Positions 8,533 through 17,901 of a DNA stretch of 59,363 nt are shown here, piece after piece. The stretch comes from Alphaproteobacteria bacterium. GTDB lineage: Bacteria; Pseudomonadota; Alphaproteobacteria; JAEULC01. Each line of letters opens with the position of its first letter. The stretch's first letter is position 1. The notes under the pieces are model-generated. The model was not told where the DNA came from. It saw only the letters and a list, made by a program, of their open reading frames with translations, and made no database searches. The translations under genes and the position numbers were made by a program. The stretch covers positions 1 to 59,363 of the forward strand of contig JAKLKW010000005.1 in NCBI GenBank assembly GCA_023150455.1, in the 5' to 3' direction.

Positions 8533-8954
8533 GACGCGTCCTCCACCTGGGCGACGTCATAGACATCCAGCCCGTTGACGTTGTTCGTCACCGTCGGGTC
8601 GCTCATCCCGATCACCAGGCCGCAGATGCCGGCAGCCGCCAGGGCGCCGGCGCGCGCCCAGGCCATCAAGGTCACGGGCGGTTTCCGGCGCGGCGCGAAC
8701 GGCACCACGTTGCCCGCCGGCGCCTCCTGCGCCGCGCGCGCGGCCCGTGCGGTCAGGTGCGCCGGATCGGGCGCCGCCGCCGGAAGCGGCCAGGCGTCGA
8801 TCAGCGCGTCCAGCCGGCGCGCGGCCTCGAGCGTCGTGCGCGCCTCGGGCGCGCGTTCCAGGAACGCCAGCGCGGCTTCGCGCTCGGCCTCGGGCCAGCG
8901 CCTGGGGTCGGCGCCATAGGCGTCGACCAGCTCCGCGAACCGAACGGGCGTCAT
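8526..8954 (-). CDS. anti-sigma-factor-like single-pass membrane protein
   Basis: 142 residues with a cytoplasmic helical N-terminus (FAELVDAYGADPRRWPEAERE, about 1-60), a basic linker (FAPRRKPP), one membrane helix (about 97-118, RAGALAAAGICGLVIGM) and a short periplasmic tail. Its start overlaps the ECF sigma stop by four bases (ATGA), the usual sigma/anti-sigma arrangement. There is no zinc-binding HxxxCxxC motif, so it is not a ZAS-type anti-sigma. The role as an anti-sigma factor is inferred from topology and position, not from a strong family match. Confidence 0.75.
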   Translation of the reverse strand: MTPVRFAELVDAYGADPRRWPEAEREAALAFLERAPEARTTLEAARRLDALIDAWPLPAAAPDPAHLTARAARAAQEAPAGNVVPFAPRRKPPVTLMAWARAGALAAAGICGLVIGMSDPTVTNNVNGLDVYDVAQVEDASW

Positions 8955-9538
8955 CGCAGTCCTCCGGATTTGGCGGCCGATCCCTCACCCGCGAGATCGG
9001 CCAGGCTGTTCTTGAGCTGGCGCCGCGCCCGCACCAGCAGGGATTCCAAGGCGCCGACCGTGACGCCGAGGATGTCCGCCGCCGCGATGTTGCTGATGCC
9101 TTCGAAGTGGCACAGCGCCAGGGCGGCGCGCTGGCGCTCCGGCAGCTCGGCCACCGCGTCGCCGACGCGCTTGCGCGTCTCGTCGCTGGCGATGGCGTCG
9201 AGCGCCGCGGGCGCATCGTCGGCGATCTCCGGCACCGATTCGATGTCCTCGGATACCGGCCGGCGGCGGCGGTCGATGCAGAGATTGACCACCACGCGGC
9301 GGAACCAGGTGGCGAACAGCGCGTCGCCGGCTGCCGCCTGCGGCCGCCAGTTCGGGGCTTTGACCCATACGCGCATGAACGCCTCTTGCACCACTTCCTC
9401 CGCGTCGGCGCGGTTCAACGTGATCCGGCCCGCCAGGGCGGTCGCGCGCCGCGAATGACGCTCGACCAGCCGGGCGAAAGCCCGCTGGTCGCCGCGACCG
9501 ACCGCGGCCATCAGCTCCTCGTCGCTTTGACCGTCCAT
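8951..9538 (-). CDS. ECF RNA polymerase sigma factor
   Basis: 195 residues from ATG 9538. Region 2 is clear (FARLVERHSRRATALAGRI, then ADAEEVVQEAFMRVW, the core-binding and -10 recognition helix), followed by a linker and region 4 (LPERQRAALALCHFEGISNIAAADILGVTVGALESLLVRARRQLK). There is no sigma region 1 or 3, so it is an extracytoplasmic-function sigma. It heads a five-gene operon whose genes overlap or are 2 bases apart, which suggests it controls its own transcription together with the secreted DUF1501/DUF1800 pair. Upstream of the start I could not pick out an unambiguous ECF promoter. Confidence 0.93.
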   Translation of the reverse strand: MDGQSDEELMAAVGRGDQRAFARLVERHSRRATALAGRITLNRADAEEVVQEAFMRVWVKAPNWRPQAAAGDALFATWFRRVVVNLCIDRRRRPVSEDIESVPEIADDAPAALDAIASDETRKRVGDAVAELPERQRAALALCHFEGISNIAAADILGVTVGALESLLVRARRQLKNSLADLAGEGSAAKSGGLR

Positions 9539-9696
9539 GTCGCCCGGCGCTTCCCGGCCCGTCCTGTCCTGGCCCGACGTTCCGGTTGCCAGGATACACG
9601 GGCCCCGCGGCGGAATCCTGCGCTCGCGCCGGGCGGAACGGGCGCAGCCGGGCAAAGCCCGTGCTATTGGTAGCGTTAAGACATGGAGACCCGCCG

Positions 9697-10626
9697 ATGA
9701 CGACCGCCCTGTTCACCCATTCGGCCTGCTTCGAGCACGATCCCGGCCGCCATCACCCGGAAAGCCCGGCGCGCCTGAAGGCCGTGCTGAACGCCCTGGA
9801 AGCGGAGGAGTTCGCGCTGCTCGACCGGCGCGAGGCGCCGCGGGCGGAGCTCGAGCAGGTCGCCCGCGCCCATCCGCCGCGCTTCGTCGAGCGCACGCTG
9901 GGGGCCGTGCCGCAGGCCGGCCACGCGGCGCTCGACGGCGACACGATCATCTCGCCCGGCTCGGGCGAGGCGGCGCTCAGGGCGGCGGGGGCCGTCTGCG
10001 CCGCGGTCGACGCGGTCATGACGCGCGAGGCGCGCAACGCCTTCTGCGCCGTGCGCCCGCCCGGCCACCACGCCGAGCCCGAGATCGCCATGGGCTTCTG
10101 CATGTTCAACAACGTGGCGATCGGCGCCTACCAGGCCCGGGCCAGGCACGGCATCAGGCGCGTCGCGGTGATGGACTTCGACGTGCATCACGGCAACGGC
10201 ACGCAGGCGATGTTCTGGGGCGACCCCGAGCTGTTCTACGCCTCGACGCACCAGTTCCCGCTCTATCCCGGGACCGGATCGCGCGAGGAGCGCGGCGCGC
10301 ACAACAACATCGTCAACGTGCCCCTGCCGCCGATGAGCGACGGCGTGCGCTTCCGCGAGCAGTTCCTGGCCCATATCGCGCCGGCCATGCGCGCCTTCAA
10401 GCCCGAGCTGGTGATGATCTCGGCCGGGTTCGATGCGCACGAATCCGACCCGCTGGCGAGCCTCCGGCTGCGCACGCCCGACTACGCCTGGGCCACGGCC
10501 GAGCTCGTGAAGATCGCCAACGAGCACTGCCAGGGCCGCGTCGTGTCGACGCTCGAAGGCGGCTACGACCTGCACGCGCTGGCCGACGCCAGCGCCGCGC
10601 ATGTGCGCACGCTGATGACGACGTGA
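9697..10626 (+). CDS. histone-deacetylase/AcuC-family zinc hydrolase
   Basis: 309 residues from ATG 9697 in the arginase/deacetylase fold. Active-site motifs are all present: the opening FEHDPGRHHPESPARL, RPPGHHAEP (catalytic His pair), DFDVHHGNGT (zinc ligands Asp and His), SAGFDAHESDPL (third zinc ligand) and LEGGYDLHAL. Bacterial members deacetylate polyamines, acetylated lysine or other acetylamides, and some remove acyl groups from acyl-CoA synthetases. The substrate here is unknown. The gene is divergent from the ECF operon and is followed by the histidine phosphatase gene. Confidence 0.92.
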   Translation: MTTALFTHSACFEHDPGRHHPESPARLKAVLNALEAEEFALLDRREAPRAELEQVARAHPPRFVERTLGAVPQAGHAALDGDTIISPGSGEAALRAAGAVCAAVDAVMTREARNAFCAVRPPGHHAEPEIAMGFCMFNNVAIGAYQARARHGIRRVAVMDFDVHHGNGTQAMFWGDPELFYASTHQFPLYPGTGSREERGAHNNIVNVPLPPMSDGVRFREQFLAHIAPAMRAFKPELVMISAGFDAHESDPLASLRLRTPDYAWATAELVKIANEHCQGRVVSTLEGGYDLHALADASAAHVRTLMTT

Positions 10627-10688
10627 GCGGCGCGGTTTCACAAGGACTTGAGTGGCGCGCGGGCGGCGACGGCATAGAATTGCGCGCC

Positions 10689-11294
10689 ATGACGGTCTTC
10701 CGGCAAGGGCTCTTGGCGCTGGCGCTTCTGGTGGCGCTTCCGGCGGGCGTGCGCGCCGAGCATCAGCCCGGTCCGCCGCCGCCGCGCGACGTGATCAAGG
10801 CGCTGCAGCAGGGCGGGCACGTGCTCTATCTGCGCCATGCCTCGACCGAGAAGAAGGCGGACGCCGACAACGTGAACTTTGACGACTGTGCGACCCAGCG
10901 CAATCTCGACGACCGCGGCCGGCACGCGGCCAAGGCGATCGGCGACGGCATGGTCCGGCTGCGCATTCCCGTGTCCGAGGTGCTGTCCAGCCCCTTCTGC
11001 CGCACGCGCGACACCGCGCTGATCGCATTCGGTCGCGCCCGGATCGACGTGGTGCTGACTTCGCGCGGCAAGCCGGATTCGGCGGAGGAGCAGGCCCGGC
11101 TGCCGGAGATCCGCCGCCTCCTCTCGACTCGGCCGGCAATGGGCAACCTGATGCTGGTCGGGCATTCGCCGGCGATGGACCGGCTGGCGCAAGTCCACGT
11201 GGACGAGGGCGAGATGGCGGTTTTCCGGCCCCTCGGCGACGGCAAGTTCGAGTTCCTGGCCCGCATCCGGGCCGAGCATTGGGCCAGGCTGTGA
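10689..11294 (+). CDS. exported histidine phosphatase family protein
   Basis: 201 residues with a cleavable signal peptide (LLALALLVALPAGVRAE) and a histidine-phosphatase fold. The phospho-acceptor motif reads LYLRHAS (RHA in place of RHG), with SSPFCRTRDTA (second Arg) and VGHSPAMDRL (second His). The catalytic set therefore looks complete. Members of this exported group are found next to many unrelated genes and have no fixed substrate. A hairpin terminator follows the stop codon. Confidence 0.85.
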   Translation: MTVFRQGLLALALLVALPAGVRAEHQPGPPPPRDVIKALQQGGHVLYLRHASTEKKADADNVNFDDCATQRNLDDRGRHAAKAIGDGMVRLRIPVSEVLSSPFCRTRDTALIAFGRARIDVVLTSRGKPDSAEEQARLPEIRRLLSTRPAMGNLMLVGHSPAMDRLAQVHVDEGEMAVFRPLGDGKFEFLARIRAEHWARL

Positions 11295-11302
11295 GCGAAT
11301 TG

Positions 11303-11334
11303 ACGCGTTCAAAACACGCGTATTTCATTTTTCT
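11303..11334 (+). terminator. hairpin terminator after the histidine phosphatase gene
   Basis: Arms ACGCGT (11303-11308) and ACGCGT (11316-11321) pair around the loop TCAAAAC and are followed by a T-rich run (11322-11334, ATTTCATTTTTCT). The stem is short (6 bp), so efficiency is uncertain. It separates this gene from the xseB cluster. Confidence 0.55.
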
Positions 11335-11435
11335 ATCAATAAGATAACCGGAAATTCCCTGCCTGGGCCGGGCTGGCTTGCCGAGGCGGGGTCGGCCGAC
11401 TACACTCCGCCGCCTTTTGGCCCGGGGGTGTCGGC

Positions 11436-11699
11436 ATGTCGGAGAGCAAATTGCCGCGCGATATCGCGGCGATGAGCTTCGAGGATGCGCTGGCCGAGTT
11501 GGAACAGATCGTCCGCCGCCTGGAGGACGGGAAGAGCCGGCTCGACGAGGCGATCTCGTCCTACGAGCGCGGCGCCGCCCTGAAGCGGCACTGCGAGGCC
11601 AAGCTGCGCGAAGCCCAGGCCAAGATCGAGAAGATCAGCCTGGGCCCGGACGGCGCTCCGACCACCAGCACGGCAGGGACCGACCGAGGGGAATCTTGA
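11436..11699 (+). CDS. xseB: exodeoxyribonuclease VII small subunit
   Basis: 87 residues. The XseB signature is present: MSFEDALAELEQIVRRLEDG followed by LDEAISSYERGAALKRHCEAKL. The protein binds several copies per XseA large subunit and is needed for its single-strand nuclease activity in DNA repair. xseA is not in the window, which is usual. It is the first gene of the xseB-ispA-dxs cluster, and its stop codon overlaps the likely TTG start of ispA. Confidence 0.95.
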   Translation: MSESKLPRDIAAMSFEDALAELEQIVRRLEDGKSRLDEAISSYERGAALKRHCEAKLREAQAKIEKISLGPDGAPTTSTAGTDRGES

Positions 11700-12583
11700 C
11701 CGATCTGAACGCGGCCATGGCGGAGACGGCGAACAAGGTCAATGCCGTCCTGCAAGCACTGATCCCGCGCACCGACACGCCGGAGAACCGCCTCTACGAG
11801 GCGATGCGCTATTCCTCGATGGCCGGCGGCAAGCGCCTGCGCCCGTTCCTCGTCGTGCAGGGCGCGGCGCTGTTCAACGTGGCCGAGAGCTGCGCGCTGC
11901 GCGCGGCCGCCGCGGTCGAGATGGTGCATACCTACTCGCTGATCCACGACGACCTGCCGGCCATGGACAATGCCGACCTCAGGCGCGGCAAGCCCACCTG
12001 CCACAAGCAGTACGACGAGGCGACGGCCGTGCTCGCGGGCGACTCCCTGCTGACGCTCGCCTTCGGCGTGCTTTCCGATGCCAAGACCCATGGCGACCCG
12101 CAGGTGCGCTGTGACCTGGTCGCAGCCCTGGCGCACGCGGCCGGCGCGCTCGGCATGTGCGGCGGGCAGCAGTTCGACCTCATGGCCGAGAAGATGCAGC
12201 TCGACATCGGCGCCATCACCCGGTTGCAGCGGTTGAAGACCGGCGAGCTGATTGCCTGGTCCTGCGAGGCCGGCGCCATCCTCGGCAAGCAACCAATCGA
12301 GATACGCCACCGTTTGCAGGCTTATGCGCACGACCTGGGCCTTGCCTTCCAGATCGCCGACGACCTCCTCGACGCCGAGGGGACGGAGGAGCAGGTCGGC
12401 AAGTCGGTCGGCCGCGACGCCCAGGCCGGAAAGGCCACGTTCGTGTCGATCCTGGGCATCGAGCGCGCCCGCGCGCAGGCGAGCCTCTTGGCCGACCAGG
12501 CGGCGAGGCATCTTGATTTGTTCGGGGAAAAGGCGGCACTCTTGCGCGAAGTGGCCCGCTTCGTGGTCGAGCGGCGCGCCTAG
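11696..12583 (+). CDS. ispA: farnesyl diphosphate synthase (polyprenyl synthetase)
   Basis: About 295 residues. It condenses DMAPP/GPP with isopentenyl diphosphate to make farnesyl diphosphate. The two Asp-rich motifs are DDLPAMDNADLRRGKPT (first) and FQIADDLLD (second), with GGKRLRP for the pyrophosphate. Start choice: TTG 11696 overlaps the xseB stop (TTGA) and has GAGGGG 4 bases upstream. ATG 11717 is 21 bases further in but has no ribosome site. The extra residues (TDLNAAMAETANKV) look like family N-termini, so I favour the TTG. dxs follows 91 bases later and supplies the same pathway. Confidence 0.93.
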   Translation: MTDLNAAMAETANKVNAVLQALIPRTDTPENRLYEAMRYSSMAGGKRLRPFLVVQGAALFNVAESCALRAAAAVEMVHTYSLIHDDLPAMDNADLRRGKPTCHKQYDEATAVLAGDSLLTLAFGVLSDAKTHGDPQVRCDLVAALAHAAGALGMCGGQQFDLMAEKMQLDIGAITRLQRLKTGELIAWSCEAGAILGKQPIEIRHRLQAYAHDLGLAFQIADDLLDAEGTEEQVGKSVGRDAQAGKATFVSILGIERARAQASLLADQAARHLDLFGEKAALLREVARFVVERRA

Positions 12584-12601
12584 ATATAGCAGAGGGGGCT
12601 T

Positions 12602-12636
12602 GGACGAACACTACATCTCGTGGGTGTAGGTCGTCC
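12602..12636 (+). other. interrupted hairpin in the ispA-dxs gap
   Basis: The arms GGACGA (12602-12607) with CTACA (12611-12615) pair with TGTAG (12625-12629) and TCGTCC (12631-12636), leaving a small internal loop and a 9-base apical loop. No T-run follows, so it is not a standard terminator. It could affect message stability or dxs translation. This is an observation from sequence only. Confidence 0.4.
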
Positions 12637-12674
12637 GCCAGAGCGCGATAATCCATAAGAGGGGTTCATTGGGA

Positions 12675-14606
12675 ATGAGCGACCAGACCAGCAAGACGCC
12701 CTTGCTTGACCAGTGCAAGGTGCCGAGCGAGCTGCGCAAGCTCAAGGAAACCCAGCTTCGGCAGCTCGCGGACGAGCTCAGGACCGAACTGATCGACGCG
12801 GTGTCGGTCACCGGCGGCCATCTCGGGGCCGGCCTGGGCGTGGTCGAGCTGACCACCGCGCTGCACTACGTGTTCAACACCCCGGAAGACAAGATCATCT
12901 GGGACGTCGGGCACCAGGCCTACCCGCACAAGATCCTGACCGGCCGGCGCGACCGCATCCGCACGCTGCGCCAGGGCGGAGGCTTGAGCGGCTTCACCAA
13001 GCGCTCCGAGAGCGTGTACGACCCGTTCGGCGCCGCGCACAGCTCGACCTCGATCTCCTCCGCCCTCGGCATGGCCGTGGCGCGCGACATGGACGGGCGC
13101 AAGAACCATTGCATCGCCGTGATCGGCGACGGCGCGATGTCGGCCGGCATGGCGTACGAGGCGATGAACAACGCCGGCGCGATGGACAGCCGCCTGATCG
13201 TGATCCTCAACGACAACGAGATGTCGATCGCGCCGCCGGTGGGCGCGCTGAACGCCTATCTGTCGCGCGTCCTGTCCTCGAAGCCCTATCACAAGCTGCG
13301 CCATATCGGCGAGGACCTCGCCAAGATACTGCCGCGCGAGCTCACCAAGCGCGCGCTGCAGGCCGAGGAATACGCCCGCGGCATCGTCATGGGCGGCGGC
13401 ACACTGTTCGAGGAGCTCGGCTTCTTCTACGTCGGCCCGATCGACGGGCACAACCTCGATCACCTCGTGCCGGTCCTCAAGAACGTGCGCGACAACCTCG
13501 AGCTCGGGCCCGTGCTGATCCACGTCGTGACGCAGAAGGGCAAGGGCTATGCGCCGGCCGAGAAGTCGGCCGACAAGTACCACGGCGTCAACAAGTTCGA
13601 CGTCATCACCGGCAAACAGGACAAGCCGGCCGCCAACGCGCCGAACTACCAGAACGTCTTCGCCAAGGCGCTGATCAAGGAGGCCGAGCACGACGACAAG
13701 ATCGTCGGCATCAATGCCGCGATGCCGTCGGGCACGAGCCTCAACCTGTTCGGCGAGAAGTTCCCGACGCGCACCTTCGACGTCGGCATCGCCGAGCAGC
13801 ATGCCGTCACCTTCGCCGCCGGCATGGCGTGCGAGGGCTACAAGCCGTTCTGCGCGATCTACTCGACCTTCCTGCAGCGCGGCTACGACCAGGTGGTGCA
13901 CGACGTGGCGATCCAGAGCCTGCCGGTGCGCTTCGCGATGGACCGCGCCGGCCTGGTCGGCGCCGACGGGCAGACCCATGCCGGCTCGTTCGACGGCGCC
14001 TATCTCGGCTGCCTGCCCGGCTTCGTGCTGATGGCCGCCTCCGACGAGGCCGAGCTGATGCACATGGTCGCCACCGCCGCGGCGATCAACGACCGGCCCT
14101 CGGGCTTCCGCTATCCGCGCGGCGAGGGCGTGGGCGTCGAGCTGCCCGAGCGCGGCTCGGTGCTGGAGATCGGCAAGGGGCGGATCATCCGCGAAGGCAC
14201 CAAGATCGCGATCCTGAGCTACGGCACGCGCCTGCAGGAATGCCTGAAGGCGGCCGACGATCTGCAGATGAAGGGCCTGTCGACGACCGTGGCCGACGCG
14301 CGCTTCCACAGGCCGCTCGACACCGAGCTGGTGCGGCGCCTGGCGAAGGAGCACGAGGTGCTGATCACGATCGAGGAAGGCTCGATCGGCGGCTTCGGCA
14401 GCCATGTCCTGCACTATCTCGCCACGATCGGCGCCCTCGACGCGGGCTTGAAGATCCGCCCGATGTGCCTGCCCGACAGGTTCCAGGAGCACAACAAGCC
14501 GCAGCTGCAATACGAGGAAGCCGGCCTCAACGCGCAGCACATCGTGCAGACGGCTGTCGACGCGCTCGGCTTCGTCGAGGCCGCCGCGGCCAACCGGCGC
14601 GCGTAA
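12675..14606 (+). CDS. dxs: 1-deoxy-D-xylulose-5-phosphate synthase
   Basis: 643 residues. Makes DXP from pyruvate and glyceraldehyde-3-phosphate using thiamine diphosphate, the entry step of the MEP isoprenoid pathway. Evidence: [49 protein letters not shown] with NDNEMSI (thiamine diphosphate motif), [27 protein letters not shown] and [18 protein letters not shown] 12675 is preferred over TTG 12669 because GAGGGG (12659-12664) lies 10 bases before it. Length is normal for the family. It lies downstream of ispA and ends at a strong terminator hairpin. Confidence 0.97.
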   Translation: MSDQTSKTPLLDQCKVPSELRKLKETQLRQLADELRTELIDAVSVTGGHLGAGLGVVELTTALHYVFNTPEDKIIWDVGHQAYPHKILTGRRDRIRTLRQGGGLSGFTKRSESVYDPFGAAHSSTSISSALGMAVARDMDGRKNHCIAVIGDGAMSAGMAYEAMNNAGAMDSRLIVILNDNEMSIAPPVGALNAYLSRVLSSKPYHKLRHIGEDLAKILPRELTKRALQAEEYARGIVMGGGTLFEELGFFYVGPIDGHNLDHLVPVLKNVRDNLELGPVLIHVVTQKGKGYAPAEKSADKYHGVNKFDVITGKQDKPAANAPNYQNVFAKALIKEAEHDDKIVGINAAMPSGTSLNLFGEKFPTRTFDVGIAEQHAVTFAAGMACEGYKPFCAIYSTFLQRGYDQVVHDVAIQSLPVRFAMDRAGLVGADGQTHAGSFDGAYLGCLPGFVLMAASDEAELMHMVATAAAINDRPSGFRYPRGEGVGVELPERGSVLEIGKGRIIREGTKIAILSYGTRLQECLKAADDLQMKGLSTTVADARFHRPLDTELVRRLAKEHEVLITIEEGSIGGFGSHVLHYLATIGALDAGLKIRPMCLPDRFQEHNKPQLQYEEAGLNAQHIVQTAVDALGFVEAAAANRRA

Positions 14607-14624
14607 CCGGCACGACCGATTCCA

Positions 14625-14666
14625 CCGACGGCGCGGCGCGGCAACGCCCCGCGCCGTCGGCGTTTC
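14625..14666 (+). terminator. strong terminator hairpin after dxs
   Basis: A perfect 12-bp stem (14625-14636 with 14649-14660, CCGACGGCGCGG paired with its complement) encloses a 12-base loop and is followed by CGTTTCT. It lies between the convergent dxs and cyclase genes. On the minus strand there is no T-run after the stem, so the terminator is directed mainly against the dxs transcript. Confidence 0.75.
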
Positions 14667-14700
14667 TACCGGAACAGCATCGCTTGGGCCGGCCGCCGCG

Positions 14701-17700
14701 TCAGGCGCGTGCGGCGGTCGCGCGCTTCTCGGCCGCCAGCTGGGCGAGGGTGCGGTCGCATCGCGCCATGAGCGGACGCATGCCGCAGGCGCCGGCCAGC
14801 GCGCGCGCTTCTTCCAGTCGCGCCATCGCCTCCGTCCGATCGACATCCGGCATGCGGCGCGCGATCTCCGCGCAAAGCCACAGGGCGTAGGCCTCGTTGC
14901 CGCGCTCCTTGTGCCGGCGGGCGAGCGCGACGGCGGCCTTCGCCTGCGCGGCGGCATCCTCCGGGAGTCCGGCCGCGATGCAGGCCTCGGCGTGCCACGC
15001 GACCTCGATCGCATGGCTGACCATGAGCCCCAGCTTGCGCGAGCGCTCGACCGCCTGGCTGAGGAGATCGAGCCCTTCGGCCGTCCGCCCGCCCTGCGCG
15101 TAGGCGTGGCCGAGGCATGAGGCGATGTTGGTGAACCACGCGAACAGGTCCCAGCGCCGGCACAGCGCCAGGGCCTGCTCGAGGTAGCCGATCGCGCCCG
15201 CAAGGTCGCCGCGGTGCACCAGCGCCAGGCCGCAGCTGTAGAGCGCGACGGTCTGGGACAGCGGCTGGTCGGTCTCGCGCGCGACCTTCAGCAGCGCCGC
15301 CATGACCTCGTCGGCCTCGGCGTCGGCTTCGCCGCCGAGGCGCGCCAGCGACCAGATCAGCCAGCAGCGGAACATGACGTGCCCGGGCAGCGGCAGCCCA
15401 AAGCGCCGCTGCGGATCCCCGCCGGCGATGTCGTGCACCAGCGCGCGCAACGCGGCGACGGAATCCGCGTAGTTGCCGAGCGCGCAATGGGCCTGGCCGA
15501 TCGACGCGCGGGTGAGCGCGATCAGGTCGCCGTCGCCCACGTCGTTGGCCAGCACCAGCGCCGCCTCGCTCGCCTCGAGCGCCTGGTCGGGCTCGCCGAG
15601 CAGCGCGAGGTCGCGGGCGATGTAGGCGGATACCCAGGCCAGCGGCCGCCGGTCGCTGAGGCTCCGCGCCAGCGCCTCGGCCTGCCTGAGATGGGCGAGG
15701 TCGCGCGCGATCTCGCCGACCGGGAACAGGGCGCTGCGCAGCTCGAACCGGGTCGCGATCGCTTCCGCTGCGGTGGCGGGCGATGGCGGCAGCCGCTCGA
15801 GGGCGAGGATCGCGTCCTCGAAATAGCGGATCGCGGCGCGATAGGCGGACTGCGCCGCCGCCCTGCGGCCCGCCTCGCGCGCGTAGCGCGCGAGGCGGTC
15901 CCACACCTCGCCCTGGGCGGCGTGATAGGCCAGCGACTCGACATGCTCGAACAGGCGGTCCGGATACAGGGCCTCGATCGCCGCCACGATGCGGGCATGG
16001 ATGGCCCGGCGCCGCACGATCGGCAGGGCCTCGTAGGCCACCTCCTGCGTCAGCGCATGCTTGAAGGCGAAGCGCGGCTCGGGATACAGGCTGCTCTCGT
16101 AGATCAGCGACGCCTCCGCGAGGCCGCGCAACTGCGCGCGCACCACGTCCGGCGGCGTCCCGTCGAGCACCGAGCACAGCAACGTGACGGCGAAGCTGCT
16201 GCCGATCACGGCCGCGGACTGCAGCAGCCGCTTCTTCAGCGCGGAGAAGCGGTCGATGCGCGAGCCCAGGACCGCCCGCACCGAGGACGGAACCTGCAAG
16301 GCCGCTGCCGGCTGCTGCAACCGGTAGGCGCCGGGCCGGCCGGTCAGCAGGCGCGCGTCGACCAGGCTGCGGACGGTCTGCTCGAGGAAGAACGGGTTTC
16401 CCGCCGTGCGCGAGACCAGGTCGCGTGCAAGCTCGGCGACGGTGGCGTCGCTGCCGATCATCCGGTCGACGAAATGGCGCGCGCTTTCCGCGGGCAGCGG
16501 CTCGATATCCAGCCGGGTCAGCCTGCCGGCGTTGGTCCAGCCCGGATCGTGATCGGGGCGGTAGTCGACCAGCAGCAGGACCGGCGCGCTGTCGATCTGC
16601 GCGATCAGGCGGTCGATCAGCGCATGGGTTTCGCGGTCGACCCAGTGCAGATCCTCGACCACGAAGATCAGCGGCGCGCGATCCGCCATGCGCAGGACCA
16701 GCCGCACGACCGCGCGCTCGATCGCCTCGCGGCGATGCGCGGGATCGACCGCCGCCCAGGCCGAGTCGCCGGCGTCGAGCCCCAGCAGCGCCAGGATGGC
16801 CGGCGCGCCGCGTTCGGCATCGCCGCCGAGCGCGGCCAGGCGCCCGGATACCGACCGGCGGTTCTCCTCGATGCCGTTCAGCGGATCGATCTCGAAGTGG
16901 CGCCGCAGCAGCGCGACGATCGGGTGATAGGGCGAATTCGCGGCATAGGACGTGCCGCCGGTCTCCAGCAGCTGGTGGCTGCCGGCCTCCGGCGCATGCG
17001 TCAGCTCCCATACCAGGCGCGACTTGCCGACGCCCGCCTCGCCGACCAGCGCGACCGCCTTGCCCGATCCCTTCGCGATCCCGTCGAGCGCGTCGCGCAG
17101 CGCCCGGAGCTCGCGCTCGCGGTCGGTGAAGGCGGAGAGACCGCGCATGGCGGTCGCATGGAAGCGCACGGGTGCGCTGACCGCGCCCATGAGCTCGACC
17201 ACCTCGACCGGCTGGCCCACGCCGCGGATCGAGGTCATGCCGAGCGAGCGGCCCTGCACGAACCCCGCGGCCTGGCGCGCGGTCTCGGCGGTGCACAGCG
17301 TCTGGCAGGGCTTGGCCATGGTCTGCAGCCGGGCGGCGATGTGGATCACCTCGCCCACGGCGTTGTAGCCGCGATTGAGATCGGCGCCGATCGTGCCGAC
17401 CAGCGCGTCGCCGGTCGCGATGCCGATATGCAGCCGGATCGGCGCCGCCGACGGTTCCGCGGCGGGCATGCGTTCCGCCATCTGGTGCATGCGCAGCGCG
17501 GCGTAGCAGGCGCGCAGCGCATGGTCCTCCTGCGCCAGCGGCGCCCCGATCAGGGCGACGATGCCGTCGCCCTGGATCTGGATCACGCTGCCGCCATAGG
17601 CCTCCACCGCCTCGATCATCATCTGCAGCACGGGATCGAGCAGCGACCAGGCATGCTCGGGGTCGAGGCCGCTGATCAGGGCGGTCGAGCCCGAGATGTC

Positions 17701-17832
17701 GGCGAACAGTACCGTGACGGGCTTGCGCTCGCTCTCAAGCGCCTCGGCGGCGGCCGCGCCGAGCGCGACGCCGCATTGCCCGCAATACCGCGCGTCCTCG
17801 GCATTGCCGGAACTGCAGCGTGGACATTCCAT
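14701..17832 (-). CDS. class III nucleotidyl cyclase-AAA ATPase-TPR protein
   Basis: 1043 residues. Order: an N-terminal zinc-ribbon (two Cys pairs, CPRC and CGQC, residues 3-20), a class III cyclase domain (about 35-220), an AAA/NACHT-like ATPase (Walker A GEAGVGKS near 265, Walker B VVEDLHW), and a long C-terminal helical TPR-like region (about 650-1030). The two metal Asp sites are present (FADISGS and QGDGIVA). However, the usual substrate lysine before the second Asp is Gln (VIQIQGDG), and the transition-state Asn is His (EVIHIAARLQ). Catalysis may therefore be changed or lost. It is a probable signalling regulator, but the ligand is unknown. The gene is on the minus strand between dxs and tlyA. 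Confidence 0.9.
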   Translation of the reverse strand: MECPRCSSGNAEDARYCGQCGVALGAAAAEALESERKPVTVLFADISGSTALISGLDPEHAWSLLDPVLQMMIEAVEAYGGSVIQIQGDGIVALIGAPLAQEDHALRACYAALRMHQMAERMPAAEPSAAPIRLHIGIATGDALVGTIGADLNRGYNAVGEVIHIAARLQTMAKPCQTLCTAETARQAAGFVQGRSLGMTSIRGVGQPVEVVELMGAVSAPVRFHATAMRGLSAFTDRERELRALRDALDGIAKGSGKAVALVGEAGVGKSRLVWELTHAPEAGSHQLLETGGTSYAANSPYHPIVALLRRHFEIDPLNGIEENRRSVSGRLAALGGDAERGAPAILALLGLDAGDSAWAAVDPAHRREAIERAVVRLVLRMADRAPLIFVVEDLHWVDRETHALIDRLIAQIDSAPVLLLVDYRPDHDPGWTNAGRLTRLDIEPLPAESARHFVDRMIGSDATVAELARDLVSRTAGNPFFLEQTVRSLVDARLLTGRPGAYRLQQPAAALQVPSSVRAVLGSRIDRFSALKKRLLQSAAVIGSSFAVTLLCSVLDGTPPDVVRAQLRGLAEASLIYESSLYPEPRFAFKHALTQEVAYEALPIVRRRAIHARIVAAIEALYPDRLFEHVESLAYHAAQGEVWDRLARYAREAGRRAAAQSAYRAAIRYFEDAILALERLPPSPATAAEAIATRFELRSALFPVGEIARDLAHLRQAEALARSLSDRRPLAWVSAYIARDLALLGEPDQALEASEAALVLANDVGDGDLIALTRASIGQAHCALGNYADSVAALRALVHDIAGGDPQRRFGLPLPGHVMFRCWLIWSLARLGGEADAEADEVMAALLKVARETDQPLSQTVALYSCGLALVHRGDLAGAIGYLEQALALCRRWDLFAWFTNIASCLGHAYAQGGRTAEGLDLLSQAVERSRKLGLMVSHAIEVAWHAEACIAAGLPEDAAAQAKAAVALARRHKERGNEAYALWLCAEIARRMPDVDRTEAMARLEEARALAGACGMRPLMARCDRTLAQLAAEKRATAARA

Positions 17833-17901
17833 CGAGGCCGCCTTCCTGGCCGGGCGCCGTCGCGATCGGGAATCCGCCCGGCGCTCGCGCCGGTGCGCGC
17901 G

